64,000 nt of DNA from Phoronis australis (lineage: Eukaryota; Phoronida; Phoronidae): assembly GCA_002633005.1 (NCBI GenBank), contig NMRA01000045.1:923552-987551 (forward strand), given 5' to 3'. How positions within the stretch are numbered: the first letter of the stretch is position 1; every line of letters begins with the position of its first letter. The notes below the pieces were generated by a model that did no database searches, was not told the origin of the DNA, and was given only the letters and a program-made list of their open reading frames with translations. Below, one piece after another: positions 12,402-23,891 of this stretch. The translations under genes were made by a program, and so were the position numbers.

Positions 12402-13473
12402 ATCAGATGAGACTCGATGAGCGTGGTAGGAACTGAGTGCTTGTTATTGTTGATAGTCTCGTGTAATGTTAAACTAAGGCAAATCTTAACAGCAACTTTT
12501 ATGGTAAAGAAATGGGACATTGAATAATGTGTCCACTTGTTTTTGATTTTGTTTTTTGAAGAAATTGTTTTCGGGCTGGTTTCACTCTTTACAAAGTACT
12601 TGCCAAAAGTAACCAGATAAACTCCCATCACGATGAGTCATCATTCTCAAAAACTCTGACTGTGGAATAATATTTCCACCTTGTTAACTTTTCGGTGAAT
12701 TTCCTGTCGTTCTTGGTCAGGATTGACAGGCGCAAGTCTTTTGGCTGGTGGGTGAATTCTGTCGTGATGGGGGGATTAGGATAATTATGTCTAGTTATTC
12801 TTGGTTGGTACATCAGTAGATGCAGGTTGTACATTTATGTTCAGTTTTGGAAACTTTGAATGTGTGTTGTAACTTGGTGTTACGAGCATGTTACTCTGCA
12901 TGACACAGTTTTGTAACTCCTTAGCAGTAGGTGCTTGTTTTTTAGTCAGTTCCAAATAGTTTTCCATCTTGGGGAAAGTTGCACTGTATGTTGAGTGCTT
13001 ATTTCTGGTTTTGAGTGATTTGACCCAGATACTGAAAGCTTCTTAATAATGAAGACTTGAATGCAGAAATGACTTCCCTCGGTGTTGCCGCCATATTCCA
13101 AATTTTACTGTTACCCCTGAACTTGATGAGTCCTTCACATTCTCCATTATCACCTTCCCGAGGCAGTTGTGTGTTTGAGTTGTCATGAGTGCATTGCTTG
13201 TATCTGATGTCTGTTAATATTATTTACTTCTGATTCCCCTCTCCTGGTGTTTAAAATACTTCTAGGTCTTGTCTCGTTGCCTGTAGATCCTGAATCCACA
13301 CCTTATCCATTCAAATTAAACAGTTTCCTACCCGTGGCTGTGTTTTGGGTCTTTTGCACCTTATGACATTGGTAAAAAGCCTGCACAATTGTCCGGGTAG
13401 ACATTTCTAAGTGTGAAAGATTGGACATTACTATCTCTACCATGGTTACATTGGTAGAGCTGTGTTACTTCTA

Positions 13474-13836
13474 CCGGGAATTTCGGAAAATAGGCATGTG
13501 GACAGATATTTGGAAACGACCATTAAAAATGTCAAATTTAACAGAATGTACTCCAGGGGTTACTGTGCTAATACTGCTTCTTACAAACCAAGTCGCCTAA
13601 TATCTTGTTAAATAATAGTTACTTGAGGGAAATTGGGATCCCAAATATAGTTTCTTGTCAAAATAAACAAAATTTTATATCGAAACATATTACATACATA
13701 TTTCAGAACAATCAATTAGATTTTCAAAACAGTTGCTGAAAATACACTCGTGGGCGTACTTTTGGAAAATTTTCCGAACATGTGCCCATGGGCATGCTTT
13801 TAGGTGGACCAGTTTTCGGAAATTCTCGGTATTGTT
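13474..13836. mobile_element. MITE-like element with imperfect terminal inverted repeats
   Basis: The left end ACCGGGAATTTCGGAAAA is mirrored at the right by TTTTCGGAAATTCTCGGT, with a few mismatches. The inner right half shares motifs with 9850-10020. No coding capacity is visible. The exact borders are uncertain. Confidence 0.5.
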
Positions 13837-13909
13837 ACTCTTTCTAACGTTGGTTAAGCTGGTAATAAATTCAACTAGTATTTAATGTTAACATTTGGTT
13901 AGAGTGTTG

Positions 13910-13940
13910 TTTGTTTGCTCGTTTGTTTGTTTGTTTGTTT
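13910..13940. repeat. GTTT microsatellite
   Basis: A run of TTTG/GTTT units with a single interruption (GCTC). Confidence 0.8.
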
Positions 13941-14027
13941 GCACCAGTGTTACTAGATTTATGTCAACACACTGTTACCCAGTTATCTGATAATCTCTTA
14001 TTTTCTCCTCGCTACCTTTTGGTGTAG

Positions 14028-14042
14028 GGACTCTGACAAAAG
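14028..14042 (+). CDS. PPP1R12A: Putative 15-nt MYPT microexon
   Basis: The stretch between TTTTGGTGTAG and the donor AAAAG|GTGAGA is 15 nt and would add five residues (R-D-S-D-K). It enters and leaves with two bases in the split codon, the same phase as the flanking exons, so including or skipping it keeps the frame. The acceptor tract is moderate. A microexon this small needs transcript support. Confidence 0.45.
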
Positions 14043-14467
14043 GTGAGATTTCTGCTTTACGACAGGTGGTCGACTGATCTTGGCAGGCGTTGCCCGACGT
14101 AAGCAGAGGCGCGCAACCCCTCCAGCTAAGTCGGGCAACGCCCTCTCAAGGTTGGCTGGCTGGGTTGGTTGTCTGAACGTGTTTGCACTGCTGTTCAGTG
14201 TACACCGCGTGCCCAAAATACATACAGCTGAAGCACTTGAGGCTGAGGAAGCCGAGTTTGCTTGCTATATATAAGCCAATGCTTTTCAAAGCTACTGGAC
14301 TCGTGTAATAATTGGATGGGGTCGGCACAGCATTGCACTGGATAGTTTAAGGTGCGCGGGTTCGTGGTGGCGTTGTTTTGGGCCATGTGGGTGTCCTTGT
14401 TAGGTGAACTGTGTTTCCTGACTATGCCTCCGTGGTTGTTATGTTTATGTTCCTTTCTACCTGTTAG

Positions 14468-14512
14468 GTCGTCCTATCGAGAATTAGCCGGTCTGAACAC
14501 AGCCGTGAACAA
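14468..14512 (+). CDS. PPP1R12A: Putative 45-nt MYPT cassette exon
   Basis: A good pyrimidine tract (CCTTTCTACCTGTTAG) precedes 45 nt encoding SSYRELAGLNTAVN plus split codons, with the donor AACAA|GTAATT. It is phase-neutral, like the microexon at 14028. Joined after 11657 it gives KRRSSYREL, a basophilic-kinase-like context. The donor is weaker than those of its neighbours, which suits an alternative exon. Confidence 0.6.
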
Positions 14513-16574
14513 GTAATTTACACATGTAGCATTTAATTTAGACACAAACTTTTCTGCAGCTCTTGACTATCTTTGATCTGTGAATACTTGCAGCGTGCCT
14601 CTTTTCTTAGCCGCTACGAGTGTGAGAAACGATGCTATTATGACGATTTGAAATTACTAATACATATCATTGAAATGACAATCAGAAATGCAGATTGTAA
14701 AAGAGCTCATTTCGTTCATCTTTCCGTAGTTGTAGTTATAATTGTGCTTGTCTTTACCTGGAATGTTGCTGTCTTCATGTCATTTGGGACATGTAATTTG
14801 CTCGTCTTGAGCAGTAACCTCAAGTAACATGTACAGTGTAAACGGATCTCAAACCAGGAAGACAATTGCATTCTTGGTATATTTCACACAGTCACCTGAG
14901 ATATTGTTCTATAAGAGGATAATCACAGGGTCACGTTATAAATTCAGCTTTCTTTAAATCCCATTCAGTGCCAATGTGGCCAAGCTGGAGTAACTAACTT
15001 CAGTCTAGTACAAATCAAGTTATTTGGGAAGAATCTTCCAATCAAGGCAACCAATGATCTTTTGGTTTACGGTATTTTCGTGTGTTGTGAAGAAAGCTAA
15101 CTCGCCGTATTAAAAACAAAAAACTCAAAAAGTTCCTCCCCAAAAAAGAAGAGCCATTGTGGCCTATTGGGATTAGTGTCTAGTGTTTACTTTACTGAGG
15201 TCGTGGGTTCGAATCACACTGTAACACACTGCTAGATCCTTGAGTCAGGTCTCTAGCCCCTCAGCTCGGTTTTAGCCATATATTAATAAAGCATAAAAAT
15301 GGTTCCAGGTGGTCACTGCAATGGGCCCTCCTGAGTGTACAATGTGTACCAGACTGCCTGCAATTTTTCCGCTACAAAAAGTGACCCAAAAATGTTTTTC
15401 AAATATTGCGTTACAACGGGCTTTAACTGATGAAGCTGATTAACAATGTTATACAGAAGGCAGTTTTGTAATGCTTGTTCTGTGACAAAGAAACAGATGT
15501 TGCCTGGTCTCTAGACTTCAAAGTTTCTTCAAATGTTGAAAAACGTACACCAGTGTACGGTTCACAAAAAGGAAGGTGGCGTAGAAAAAGCTTGACGCCT
15601 CTGTTACACTGTATGTAAAACAGGTCTATGAGTGAAAGAATGTGTCTAAGGGCTGTTGACGAGTGTGATTTTGACACGCAGTCCGCTGTTGAGCTAGTTG
15701 AAATGTGTGATTGTGACAAGTTTCATTCTCACTGAGTGGACATGCTGTGGACCTGTTTTAGTTGCAGTGTGCCCTTTGCTGTGTACACATTTTGTCATCA
15801 AACAGTTCAAGGAAAGGGAACGTAGTTTTCAAGTATTAGTTCAGTTTTCAGCGCAATGCAATTCCTGGCCCATCGCTTGTTTCAATTTTTCAGTCACCCT
15901 ACTGAATGACTTGTGGTGTCTTTATTTCGATCTTTTGTTTGTCCACAGCATTGTTTTATAAAAACCCTAATTTGCTTAATTTATGTTAACAAACTAACAC
16001 ACTTGTTTTTGAAAAAAGGTTTTTCTGTGGACGCTTGATGAAAGGCATTTTTCATTGCCGTTAACATTTATCTCTGGTAAATAGACATAGGCACTGCTGT
16101 GGTTTCTGCCAGTTTCACAGTTGCCTATTCTGGCTGGGTTGGGTGTCTGCCTACAGCATTACATAACCACAAACTTGGAGCCTTCAGCTTGTCAATGGCT
16201 TTGGTGTGATATCAAGTAATACTTTATTAATGAGCATCGAATCAGCTATGGAGTGTTTATTGTGTATTCTTGCTATGTTTTAATTTGCTTTCAATTTTTC
16301 TGACCTCCAGTGTGGATTTTTGTTAATTGTAACTACATGTGTTATACAAGCGGTTTCCTTCTCAGCTTATTTACAGTGAACCTAAATCTTAAACTGCGAA
16401 GAAAAAAACAACAACAAATTTTTGCTCTGAAAGATTTTTGCGCGTGAAGATTGAACAACTTTTCGTGCTTTTCCAGTGCATTTGAGTGTGGCACACTTTT
16501 CAGTCAGAACCACGGTCAAGTTTTGCTGTCATTGTTGGTGCACATTTCAGACTTGTCTCCCCTTGCCATTGTAG
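14513..16574 (+). other. 2.1-kb intron
   Basis: Contains a tRNA-like SINE head at about 15160-15300 and short open frames on both strands without recognisable features. No exon was identified. Confidence 0.5.
15160..15300 (+). mobile_element. tRNA-derived SINE head
   Basis: An A-box-like TGGCCTATTGGG near 15168 is followed by a B-box GGTTCGAATC near 15207, spaced as in RNA polymerase III internal promoters. The flanking bases do not fold into an intact tRNA by eye, so I read it as a SINE rather than a tRNA gene. The 3' limit is arbitrary. Confidence 0.45.
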
Positions 16575-16768
16575 GACGTCGATTACACGAATGAGCATGG
16601 ATCAGAAGCAACACATCAACCTGGGCGACGTTCACGAGGAGCGCCAAAAGATGGAGGCACTTATGCATAAGCACGACATCCCACTCATCGACGAGGACAC
16701 CAAGGAAGAAGAGAAGAAAAGTAGTCCCAGCTCCAGTAGTGAGGAGTCTAGCTCCGACTCAGAAACAG
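16575..16768 (+). CDS. PPP1R12A: MYPT exon: RTSITRMS phosphosite and acidic Ser-rich run
   Basis: Encodes TSITRMSMDQKQHINLGD, a charged helix-like stretch (HEERQKMEALMHKHDIP), and an acidic Ser-rich run ending SSSSEESSSDSETG. Human MYPT1 has a similar acidic SCSSEEDEEDDSESE block at this point. The acceptor is CCATTGTAG and the donor is G|GTGAGC. It takes two bases from upstream and passes one on. Whether the first residue is preceded by KR, by the microexon or by the 45-nt cassette changes the basic context of the TS site. Confidence 0.9.
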
Positions 16769-17257
16769 GTGAGCTACCCACCGAGGCCCATTTGACGCGA
16801 GCAACCTCTAAAATAAAGTGCTAGCGTTGACCTGTTCAAACTTGCACGTTGCTGTTTATTTCGAAGCTAAGCCTATGTGGTTGGAGGGGAATCCAGTTAT
16901 TGCTCGGAATTATTTGGATAGAAACTTCACCTGTTCGCTACCTATTCATAGAAAATTGTAGAAAACTTACAGCTTTGTGAATGCTCATCTTAAAAGGTAT
17001 GTTACAGCTACCGCATATTCCGTCATTGTCTGCCAGTATTGTGTTACCTTCTGCACTAAGAATATGTTTAGGCTGTGATGATTTCATTTTTCAAATTTTC
17101 AATCTGCTCAGTTTCAGTATATTTCTTCCGTTGGTCTTCTCTCTATTGCTTTAATGTCAAAAGTCGACTCTGGTTATGACAAGTAATAAAAATGAAACAC
17201 TGGAGATGTAAAATTGCAAAAATGTGTAATCATGGAAATCTCAGTATTCTACAAAGT

Positions 17258-17315
17258 CATGACTGACGAAATGTTGATTTTAATTACATGACTGACGAAA
17301 TGTTGATTTTACACT
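17258..17315. repeat. 29-bp direct repeat, two copies
   Basis: CATGACTGACGAAATGTTGA recurs with a period of 29 bp (17258 and 17287). It lies next to a dispersed repeat with ATGACCCAGAATT that begins near 17343. Confidence 0.75.
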
Positions 17316-17339
17316 TTTTACACACCAAATGTATGCATA

Positions 17340-17530
17340 CAAAATGACCCAGAATTCCCCGTCATGACGGTTGGTGGAAGCCGTCCCTTATCACTGAGAA
17401 TGAAGGGAATTGTCGGGAACGATACTAAGGTGGCGAAACTATACTGCAATTACAGTTTTACCCCAATAGTAATTACCAGTCATTTTTGCTGCTTACACAA
17501 AAGGCTATCATGATGAGGAAATGGTATTTT
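17340..17530. repeat. Dispersed repeat (ATGACCCAGAATT family), copy 1
   Basis: It starts AAAATGACCCAGAATTCCCC with GTCATGACGGTTGG. A related copy begins at about 20191 (AAAATGACCCAGAATTTCC then GTCGTGACAATTGG), and a likely inverted copy lies near 48610-48790 (CCCAGTCGTCGTGATAAGG). Borders are approximate. Confidence 0.5.
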
Positions 17531-17574
17531 ATGTAATTTTTTGCATTATATGACTGCTGTTGTAATTTTGTTGC

Positions 17575-17665
17575 GTTTTGTTTTGTCATATTGTGTCGTA
17601 TCATATTTTATTGTATCATATTGTATTGTGTCATATTATTATATCACATTATGTATCATATTGTA
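17575..17665. repeat. Degenerate TCATATTGTAT minisatellite
   Basis: Irregular units of about 10-15 bp built on TCATATTGTGT or TATCATATTGTAT. An open frame through it is a repeat artefact. Confidence 0.7.
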
Positions 17666-18415
17666 TGGCCTCTGTTGTCCCTGTGATGCCCATTCGGCTG
17701 TTGTGTTATATTGATAGTATTAGGTTGGACTGGGTAACCCATTGTGAGCTTGTAGAGAGACTAAACTCGATAAGTTAAAATTCGAAGGTGGTCATTGTTA
17801 AGAACCTCAACCAATATGGCTGTCACCTGAATAGGAAATAAGCTACAGTTATGTGCAAATTTATATGGTTTTATGAGTTGGCACTTGGCAACTCTTGAAA
17901 TTGAATTAATTATATTCCTTTTCTAGCTTGTTTTGTTACCACCTACCAGTTTCATGCTATCTTCAGGAGTTCCATTCACCTCCTATGAAATGTCTTTTAA
18001 ATGATCACCTTGTTTTGTTCCTCCCTGTAATACAGTGTGTGACCCAGTTATGTGACCCAGTTATGTGACTCAGATGTGTGATATCAGTATTGAAAAGGCC
18101 ATGTTTACAATGGCAACTGTCATGATGACAATCGTGATGGATATCTGGTTACGTCTGGCTTGAAATCCATTACTCTCAGGTTCAATCTAGTTTTAATAGC
18201 TGCATCAGTGACTGCAGTATGGGTAGGCAGTCTGGGTCAACAAGTGTTGACTAACATCAGCAGGTCTCTGTCCAGAGTGAATCTCGGCTATGGGCTGTAG
18301 CCTGAGGAAAAGTATGTGAGATCATGACATCAGCTAGGGAGTGTGTGACATTCTGTCTTTTGTGGATCTGACCAGTGAACCTGTCAATCATAAGTAATGT
18401 TGATTTGTGTTTCAG

Positions 18416-18471
18416 TTTCAGAAAAACAGAATGAACTCAACCCACAGCTATTGGCCAAACCCGTAACTCAG
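18416..18471 (+). CDS. PPP1R12A: MYPT exon: short middle-region exon with tandem acceptor
   Basis: Encodes SEKQNELNPQLLAKPVTQ after a split Val codon. The acceptor sequence TTTCAGTTTCAG offers two AGs six bases apart, both in frame. The second would drop two residues. The donor is CAG|GTGAGT. It ends in phase 0. Confidence 0.8.
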
Positions 18472-18947
18472 GTGAGTCTTGGCACTAAATCTCATATTTG
18501 AAGGGTTTCTTTATTGGCGGATCCCTGTGTGGTTTTTGTTCAGTCATGCCGTGGTTGATCTACTTAAGTTTGCACAATCTCTGTTTTGCCTGGGTCAACA
18601 TGTCTGAATGGTGCAGTGCTCTATTAGCTTAAACTGTAAAGTTCACTGGAAATTATGATGACTGATTCTGTTGTTTTTCACTAGCACTTTGAAAGTTGTC
18701 TTTGCGATTTTTGTTCTGCACGATGATTTGGATTTGTACCAAAGTTTTACTTCTTCTCATGAAGTGAATTGCTTCTTTTGGTAATGTTTTGTTACCTGAC
18801 TCTTGCATACCATAGTGTTGTCATGTGATTCTTGCACCCCTGATAGGACAGCGTGGGGTGAATTCGTTTGCGCTGGTCAAGAACTACTGTTGTGCAGTTC
18901 AATTTTGTTACCAATGGTTTTTCTATTAGTCGTTATATTCTCGCTAG

Positions 18948-19349
18948 GAAAAAGTTCAGGAGAATGACAAAAAGCCAGAGCAGAAGTCTGCGGAGCCTGC
19001 GCAGTCATCTCCCATCGAAGAGCCACAGCCCACTGTACAAAAGCCCTCAGAACCATCAGAACCTGAGGAGGCACCCGTGAAGACAGCACCGCCATCTGTG
19101 AATGGTGAGGTCACAGTCTCCGAAACAAAAACAACAGCGACCTTGACGATCAAGGAGAATGAGGTCACAGAGAAACCGGTGGCGAAGAAAGAGTCTTCGC
19201 CTAAGGATGACGTGTCGTCGGATGTCTCGGTCAGCTTCAGTCTGAACAACCAGCAGCCTGCTGTGTCCGCCAGTGAGACTGTGAAGTCAACCCCTGAGGT
19301 CGTCAGTAAAGATACACCAACATCGGCCACTGTGGTGCCATCCACCAAG
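18948..19349 (+). CDS. PPP1R12A: MYPT exon: long disordered Pro/Glu/Thr-rich middle segment
   Basis: One hundred and thirty-four codons, opening EKVQENDKKPEQKSAEPAQS and continuing with PEEAPVKTAPP and TVSETKTTATLTIKEN. It is low in hydrophobic residues and consistent with the disordered linker of MYPT1. I chose acceptor TCTCGCTAG at 18947 because it has the better pyrimidine tract. A second in-frame AG at 18959 would remove four residues. The donor AAG|GTTGTA is weak. It is in phase 0 at both ends. Confidence 0.82.
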
Positions 19350-19781
19350 GTTGTATTTTTGTTTTATTTCCTGTACCTTTCTGCGTACTTTGTGTGAATA
19401 CAAAAGTGTGAGGTCAACATGCTTGTTCGTGGTTGTCATTTGTCACGGATAACCAGCAAAATGGCACATAAAGGCAAGACCTTGATCGTTGAACCGAAAT
19501 GGCAGTGCAGTAAATGCCATTTAATTTCAAAGACTTTGCATTTAAATGTTCATACGCAGCTTTGTGCTTACTGCCTGATTTTCAATTTTTTTGTCATTTT
19601 AAATTCCCTGTTCGAATGCAGTGGTTTGATTCGATAGTGGATTTGATACTGAATTGAACTTGTATGAGTCATATTTTCTTCTGCTGTGGTATAACATTTG
19701 TCCTTCTGTCGTCATTTCTGAAGCAGGTAACCTTGTTTTTAAATCGATGTACGTTAAGAGATTGATTTGGCATTTACCCAG

Positions 19782-20021
19782 GTTGATGAGACCCCCTCTG
19801 AACCGGAGAAACTCACCGTGGACGAGGAACAGAAACCAACAGAGACAACGGAGGCACTCAGTTCCTCGGAAGTGAGGCGGAGGCGACGGCGCCAACTCAA
19901 GGAAGAGGCAGAGATGATGGACAAGAAGTATGCGGAGGAGCGGAACAAAGCCGAGAGGGAGCGCGTCTCTCTCAAGGAGGAGCAGAAACAAAAAGAAACG
20001 GACAAGGAGGTCGCTGACGAG
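19782..20021 (+). CDS. PPP1R12A: MYPT exon: charged helical segment
   Basis: Eighty codons, acidic at first (VDETPSEPEKLTVDEEQKP), then a basic and acidic helix with RRRRRQLKEEAEMMDKKYAE and repeated KEE/EEQK, probably a single alpha-helix or coiled coil. Acceptor ATTTACCCAG, donor GAG|GTAAGT. It is in phase 0 at both ends. Confidence 0.88.
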
Positions 20022-20190
20022 GTAAGTGTCTCTTGGTTAATGTCTCAGTCGTTTCGCCCTGTGTTTACTGTCGGAGTCGTTTTTTGTGAGGTAAGTAGGT
20101 TTGAGGTTTGTTGTTGTTGTTGCTGTTGATGTTCTGGTGCATGCTGTCAAACACACTTCACATACAGTACATTCCATAAGTAGTCCGATA

Positions 20191-20360
20191 AAATGACCCA
20201 GAATTTCCTGTCGTGACAATTGGAGGGAGGTTGAGTTCATTGTCTGAGTAGTCTCCCCTTGTAATTGAAAAAGAAGGTGAATTGACTTAACCATGCTATA
20301 AAAACAATTTTGCTACCACGTTAATTGTTACCTTCATTTTTGCTATTAACAGAATTGGCT
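20191..20360. repeat. Dispersed repeat (ATGACCCAGAATT family), copy 2
   Basis: Same orientation as the copy at 17340. They share AAAATGACCCAGAATT and a CATTTTTGCT segment about 150 bp further on. Confidence 0.5.
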
Positions 20361-21662
20361 GTTGTGACAGGGAAACTGCATTTTGTCTGATAACTTTTGT
20401 TGTGTAGTTTATGTGTAAATTAAGTGCTTCTTATGCACTGAAACGCGAAATCACTTTCATTATGACCCAAATATGCCAACGTTATTTTTCAACCAACAGT
20501 AGTATTCAAAGAAATTTTTATGAGAGGATATGTTTCCAGTATTTAAACAAAACGATAGATACAGGAAGACCTAAAGCAACCGATTTCTGGACAGTTTATT
20601 ATGTTCTGGTCAAATTCATGTACTAGTCAGCGAGGGATTTTCTGAAAGTTCATGACTAGTGCATACAGATCCCAAGTGCGAGTTTGTTACACAACAGTTT
20701 GGTGTCCTAGTGTCGTCCTGTTTATGGTGCGCTGGTCCTGCTCTGCTTATTGTCAATGTGAGAAAACTGCTTTTAATGTGATTTGCTCAACGTGCCAATT
20801 TAACTTGAGAGACGGGTCATTTTAGTTTTACCTTTTGTATTTGTTTATTTACGCAATGTCATTTGCTTCTCGTGTTAAAAAATTTCAGAAATTTATTGAA
20901 ACATTGTTCAATTTTTTTTGTAAATATTCAAGTATCCTGCAAACTTTTAGGGTCGTGTGAAATTTTAGTTATCGAAACTTCTCAAAGTGAATTATTTCCT
21001 GATATCTTGTGATCCTTGCCCTCCCCCCACTTTTTCTTTATTTACTCATGGACTTTTAGTTGATTTGAGTTCTAATAAAAATTTCTCCCCACTCCTACAA
21101 GACCACCTAAATAGAATTTGTTTCCATGGTGGTTGTTGTTCTCAGTTTAGAATTCTAACCATAGCTTGAGTGTTGTTGCTGTTGTTCTGGGTGTTGTTAA
21201 CTCTCAGCAATTCGGGGCTTGCTTGCTATGGTACTGGCTGTCTCGTGTTCACACTGGCAAAAATAGGGCTTTAAACTTGAGCAACGAATTCCAAAGCTTG
21301 AGACAGCTTGCCGTGCTAAAAACTCCTGAACAAGTCTATAGTATCTTGAGACGTAAACATTGCAAAAATTGTTGTTGGATACGTTTCTAGTCAAAAGTTG
21401 AAACTCTGTTCTCACCTGCTACAGTTTGCAGTCTGTACAATACAATACAATACAATAATAACACAGATGCTCTAAATCAACTGCATTTTGACTCCATCGC
21501 ACAGTCTTTCAGATCACCAAATCAACTCCATCACACATTTCCAAATTTTCGCACTTGCAAACACTTGCTATTCGCCTACAGCAAATCGCCAGTCGCTTTG
21601 TGCCTGTGAGCAGGCTAGCCTCGTCTCGCTATTGCTATCTCTGCTTTCTTAAGGATCCTCAG

Positions 21663-21743
21663 GAACCAGCTGTCAGTAACGAGGTACCTGCCAAGGAGCC
21701 CCTGCATAGGACAGCGAGTCTGCCTGCCAGGCTTAGCAGACAG
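21663..21743 (+). CDS. PPP1R12A: MYPT exon: HRTASLPARLSRQ phosphosite
   Basis: Twenty-seven codons ending PLHRTASLPARLSRQ. The RTASLPARL core resembles human TRSASSPRL, a Ser-phosphorylated site. The acceptor is GATCCTCAG and the donor is CAG|GTAAGA. It is in phase 0 at both ends. Confidence 0.85.
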
Positions 21744-22235
21744 GTAAGATAAGTAATGAGACCTCGCTCTCTCTCCCAACTCAACTCTTTGCTGTCATAA
21801 CAATCGTTCACTCACTTAGTTGTGGTGGTGCTGTTGGTTGTGGTGTTGAGAATTATACAGGAGTTAATTGTCACCTGATTGTCTTGCCAAGTTTTTGTCG
21901 TGGGAAGTGTTTTTAAATGCCCATTATTTGTCTTTGTCTCGTATCATGGGCCGTCTAAAGTTCATTCACTGTTGGACATTTTGGTCTGAAGCGAGACCAT
22001 AGTAATTGTAAATGTTGCTCCCTGCACATTTGGTAATGTCAAGACTATTGCAAACGTGGTGCTCATTCGTATGTTGTTGTTGTTGTTTATGATGTGGGTG
22101 TGATCAAATGCACTTCACAAGTGAATTGTTCTTCATGAACTGAGTCTAAATATGCCTGTCATAGAAATAAGTCTGTGCAGAGCTTGTATGTTGTATCTAA
22201 CTTGCAGTATGCTCACCATAGAATATTTGATGCGT

Positions 22236-22259
22236 GCGTATGTGTGTGTGTGTGTGTGT
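22236..22259. repeat. GT microsatellite
   Basis: An uninterrupted run of GT units. Confidence 0.85.
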
Positions 22260-22740
22260 AATATGTTGCTAAAAGTACCTAAAGGTGCAAATCAGTTTCA
22301 AAGTGTTAGACAATGTACCAAAGGGTTGTGCAATGGTTTGTACCTGTTGAGCATGCTGTGTTATTTGCAACTAATCCGTCAACAGATTGCTATTGTTCGT
22401 TACCAAGTTGGTCTTTACTAATACCAAGTGTCCATAATTGGTTTTACACTGCTTATCCACGTAAAAACTTTTCAAAAAATAGTTTGAAAACAAAAGTTCT
22501 GGCAACTTGACCAGGGGACATAATTACTCAGAATGTCACGAAGTACTGAAGACGGTCAGCTCTTTCACTTTTGACGTTCAAACAACTTGTTTATCGTGCT
22601 CCATCACTCACTCGGCATACTTAAAATGTCCACTGTTTTTAATCATTGGCTCGGCAGTCGTAAAATTACGTTGTTGCACTTGTCAGTTGTTTGTTGGTTG
22701 GTTTGCTATGTTACCGCATGCTTCATTGTCCCACTGCTAG

Positions 22741-22938
22741 GCGCCCAACTACAGTCCGCGGCCACTGTCATCAAGGATTGAGTCAAACGCCGGGCCTTCA
22801 TCATGGCGCGCTGGTCTCAGGAAAGCAGGTAGCTCCAGTGCCGTTCCTGACACCGCCCCGCTGCGTAAGATCGGTGAGGAACGCGTGCAGAAGTCAGCCT
22901 CCAGTCCGTGGCTGGCTCCGGAATTGAAATCCGAGGAT
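22741..22938 (+). CDS. PPP1R12A: MYPT exon: WRAGLRKAGS segment
   Basis: Sixty-six codons in a frame with no ATG, so ordinary ORF scanning misses it. It contains SSWRAGLRKAGSSSAVPD, matching human ATWRLGLRKTGSYGAL, and KSASSPWLAPELKSED. Acceptor CCACTGCTAG, donor GAT|GTAAGT. It is in phase 0 at both ends. The WRxGLRK motif is diagnostic of the MYPT family. Confidence 0.93.
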
Positions 22939-23793
22939 GTAAGTTAGAGACCCACGCCGTCTTGTGTTATTGGGGTGAATCAATATTACAAGTAAAAGAA
23001 AAATGAAATCTGCCTGAGGTAGAATTGTAATTGACTGCTGCACCTCTGTGCCTTATTGAGAAACCAGATTAAGTTGTGGATGTACATACGTAGGCAAATG
23101 ACTGCATTGCTTTCACTCACATATACTTCTACTTGCCATGGTTCCGTGTGTAAGAGTCGATGAGCATTGTTTGTGGCATGCAGTGCATGTGGTAACTATT
23201 GTGTGAGACAAAATTGGTGACATCAAAGAACTGATTGTTTGGTGTACGAGTCTCAAAGTGATCATCCATTCACAAGACGGTGAGGTTCATTCAATTTCTG
23301 TGGCATAGTATCTTAAGATTACAACTGCTTACTGTTTGATGAGCTCCGCTGTCGAGTGTTTAGAGTTATTCCGACGGGGTTGGTGTTTGCTCGGTACGTA
23401 TGAGTGAAATGCTTTGTTGCCGTTGCCTGTGTGTAAGTAACATGCTACTATATTAGTGTCTTGAAATCAACACCATGTACTGCAGCTTTTATGCCATGTC
23501 ATTGAGCTGTGTTCAATGACAACATTTAGCTTTCCTTAGGTAGCTGTTGTAGCCAAACAGCCTGCAGGTATGGCCTGCCTGTTCTCTGGGGACTTTGCTG
23601 CATACCTTAATTTGCTATTTTTGTCCCACAGGGTACAATATAGTATATTCAGGATAAGTTGCAGTGTATTTATTCATTATTCAAATTCCTTCAACACTTG
23701 GTAGTTTAAGGTAAGTATTCAGATCTCCATCCAACTATGCGGCAGGCTGTGTTTTGGTGTACAAATGTGAAAGAGTGCCTTTGTTTGTTTCAG

Positions 23794-23891
23794 ACTCAAG
23801 AGCGATCATATCGTAGGCAGTATCTTAGCTCAACTAGTTCGGTGCCGGAGAATCCGCCGGAGAATCCACCAGAAATCACTACGCGAAATAG
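23794..23891 (+). CDS. PPP1R12A: MYPT exon: TQERSYRRQYLSS segment
   Basis: Thirty-two codons and a split codon: TQERSYRRQYLSSTSSVP followed by a PENPPENPPE repeat. The RRQYL stretch may correspond to SSYTRRKWE in human. The acceptor is TGTTTCAG and the donor is TAG|GTAAGT. Confidence 0.85.

Noticed and set aside
15160-15235. Functional tRNA gene
   Set aside because: A- and B-box-like sequences are present, but I cannot fold a complete cloverleaf with an acceptor stem. A SINE head is more likely.
17578-17778. 66-codon open frame with HIVSYHILLYHIV
   Set aside because: It is the translation of a degenerate TCATATTGTAT minisatellite.
22691-22927. ATG-started open frame across the WRAGLRK exon
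   Set aside because: The true exon (22741-22938) is in another frame with no ATG. This frame is a shadow.
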